Source: Deltaproteobacteria bacterium (lineage in GTDB: Bacteria; Bdellovibrionota_C; UBA2361; OMII01). From it: a stretch of 7,494 bases of DNA. The notes under the pieces are model-generated. The model had not been told where the DNA came from. It did no database searches and saw only the letters and a program-made list of their open reading frames with translations. A program made the translations under genes and the position numbers. Numbering within the stretch: the first letter of the stretch is position 1; each line of letters begins with the position of its first letter. Below, in pieces: positions 6,624 through 7,494 of the stretch. The stretch lies in assembly GCA_023262305.1 (NCBI GenBank), contig JALRCK010000098.1:1-7494 (forward strand), in the 5' to 3' direction.

Positions 6624-7447
6624 TGCTGACACCGAAGAGAGTGTAGTGCGCCGAGAGCGACCCGGGCCGCATCCCGTATGTGCTCCTTCACGTTTGAGGC
6701 GAAGGAATTCGAAGCCCTATTTGCAGCCGCGACACAGATCGCCCCTGACCGAAAACCATTCCCCCCGCAGAAATGGAGGACGAATGCAGTCTCCATGTCC
6801 ATGTTGAGAAACCTGGGGTCCCGCGCAACGATGCGATCGAGGTCCGGTACCGATGGTGCAATCTTTCCAACATCACGCCCTTGCGGCGCAAAGAAACCAC
6901 TGGCCGTGACTGTGGCGCCGACATCATGAACAACATGAAGCGCTTTTGCAGCCTCACGGAGCGCCTGTGTAACGACGCTGCTTGATGCAGCACCGTAGGG
7001 CCGGATCTTACCGTAAGCGGGATGCTCTTGAGAAATAGACATGTGGATGGAGGAATGCAGAGACCGTGCAAGCTCTGCAGCGACCGGATCCGTGCTCAAT
7101 CCCTCTGCATAGAACCACCCGGTGCTGTCAAATCCCACTGCATGTGATGAGATAATTGATGTACCAAGTCGAGTGCGCTCCTGCAGAGCCCCCGAAGTAC
7201 CGACGCGTATTATCGTCGGCGATGCTGGCTGAGCCTTCCGCATCCGGGTGTGTGTATCAACCTCAAAGAGTGCAGCGATCTCGTTGAGCACTATCTCCGC
7301 TGACGGTGCGCCCATACCGGAGGTAGTAATCGTGACACGTTGCTGGGTGTCACACGCAGTGCCGGTGATAGTGGTCAACCCGCGCTGACTCACCCTTACC
7401 CCTGTCTGTACGAGAAGCTCTCCCGCGAGCAGATCAACTCGAACCAA
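6620..7447 (-). CDS. Uridine phosphorylase family enzyme, N-terminus missing or corrupted at window edge
   Basis: Nucleoside phosphorylases of this family cleave a nucleoside with phosphate to free base and ribose-1-phosphate in the cytoplasm. Visible motifs are SGMGAPSA (43-50), RVGTSGALQ (81-89; R81 and T84 correspond to the E. coli Udp phosphate/ribose residues R91 and T94), TASGFFAPQGR (181-191; Q189 and R191 match the uracil-reading Q166 and R168), and NMDMET (215-220; M218 and E219 match the ribose-binding Met-Glu). Uridine is therefore a plausible substrate, though related enzymes differ. The protein enters the family alignment only at RVDLLAGELL, where a GDPxRV-type segment and about 20-30 residues should precede. 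The TTG at 7447 lies in a 52-bp duplicate of internal coding sequence, so it is almost certainly not the real start. Downstream, the stop overlaps the methyltransferase start (ATGA), forming a two-gene operon. Confidence 0.8.
   Translation of the reverse strand: MVRVDLLAGELLVQTGVRVSQRGLTTITGTACDTQQRVTITTSGMGAPSAEIVLNEIAALFEVDTHTRMRKAQPASPTIIRVGTSGALQERTRLGTSIISSHAVGFDSTGWFYAEGLSTDPVAAELARSLHSSIHMSISQEHPAYGKIRPYGAASSSVVTQALREAAKALHVVHDVGATVTASGFFAPQGRDVGKIAPSVPDLDRIVARDPRFLNMDMETAFVLHFCGGNGFRSGAICVAAANRASNSFASNVKEHIRDAARVALGALHSLRCQQ
7163..7214. repeat. 52-bp direct repeat, internal (authentic coding) copy
   Basis: Identical over 52 bp to 7443-7494, with a 280-bp offset. This copy encodes the conserved RVGTSGALQ motif of the phosphorylase in frame, so it is the genuine one. 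Confidence 0.95.
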
Positions 7448-7494
7448 GTCGAGTGCGCTCCTGCAGAGCCCCCGAAGTACCGACGCGTATTATC
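7443..7494. repeat. 52-bp direct repeat, terminal copy at the window edge (likely assembly artefact)
   Basis: An exact copy of 7163-7214 that runs to the last base. In the phosphorylase frame it hits a stop at 7490-7492. In the frame matching the internal copy it reads RVGTSGALQ again but stops (TGA) at 7434-7436. It joins the phosphorylase exactly before RVDLLAG, where GDPx would be expected. A chimeric contig tip from graph-based assembly explains this best. A true 280-bp-period duplication is the alternative. Confidence 0.9.

Noticed and set aside
6624..6632. GTG start at 6632 for the methyltransferase
   Set aside because: ATG 6623 overlaps the upstream stop as ATGA, a standard coupled start. 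The GTG has no ribosome binding site.

Overview
The window looks like a single, moderately GC-rich bacterial contig with seven genes. Its right edge shows a probable assembly fault. Taxonomy cannot be fixed from the sequence. A Cys-proximal export signal, Pro/Thr linkers and bacterial glycosyltransferases fit a diderm environmental bacterium, but that is inference. No tRNA, rRNA, CRISPR array, transposase or phage gene is visible.

Layout: (1) 1-260 is non-coding, rich in short dyads, with no clear promoter. (2) 261-2135 (+) encodes an exported, probably lipid-anchored protein. It has a Cys-rich N-terminal half, an EF-hand/LFGN module with one intact Ca-binding loop, and a beta-rich C-terminal domain. 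(3) 2139-3065 (-) encodes a stand-alone GHKL-type ATPase. (4) 3350-4126 (+) encodes a sugar isomerase/AP-endonuclease-like TIM barrel. (5) 4118-4900 (-) encodes a family 17 glycosyltransferase. (6) 5130-5864 (+) encodes a family 2 glycosyltransferase behind a candidate promoter and a structured leader. (7) 5889-6623 (-) encodes a zinc-ribbon SAM methyltransferase. (8) 6620 to the right edge (-) encodes a uridine phosphorylase family enzyme that has lost its N-terminus.

Adjacent genes alternate strands, and three convergent pairs are very tight: 3 bp apart, 9 bp overlapping, and 24 bp apart with a hairpin. Only the phosphorylase and methyltransferase form a clear operon, joined by an ATGA stop/start overlap. 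The two glycosyltransferases, the TIM barrel and the methyltransferase suggest surface glycan or sugar-nucleotide chemistry. They are separate transcription units, so a joint pathway is a hypothesis only.

I see no convincing new defence or mobile system. The points most worth a second look are the exported Ca-binding protein with a sharp cysteine partition, the structured leader of the family 2 glycosyltransferase, and the 52-bp duplication at the right edge that corrupts the start of the last gene.
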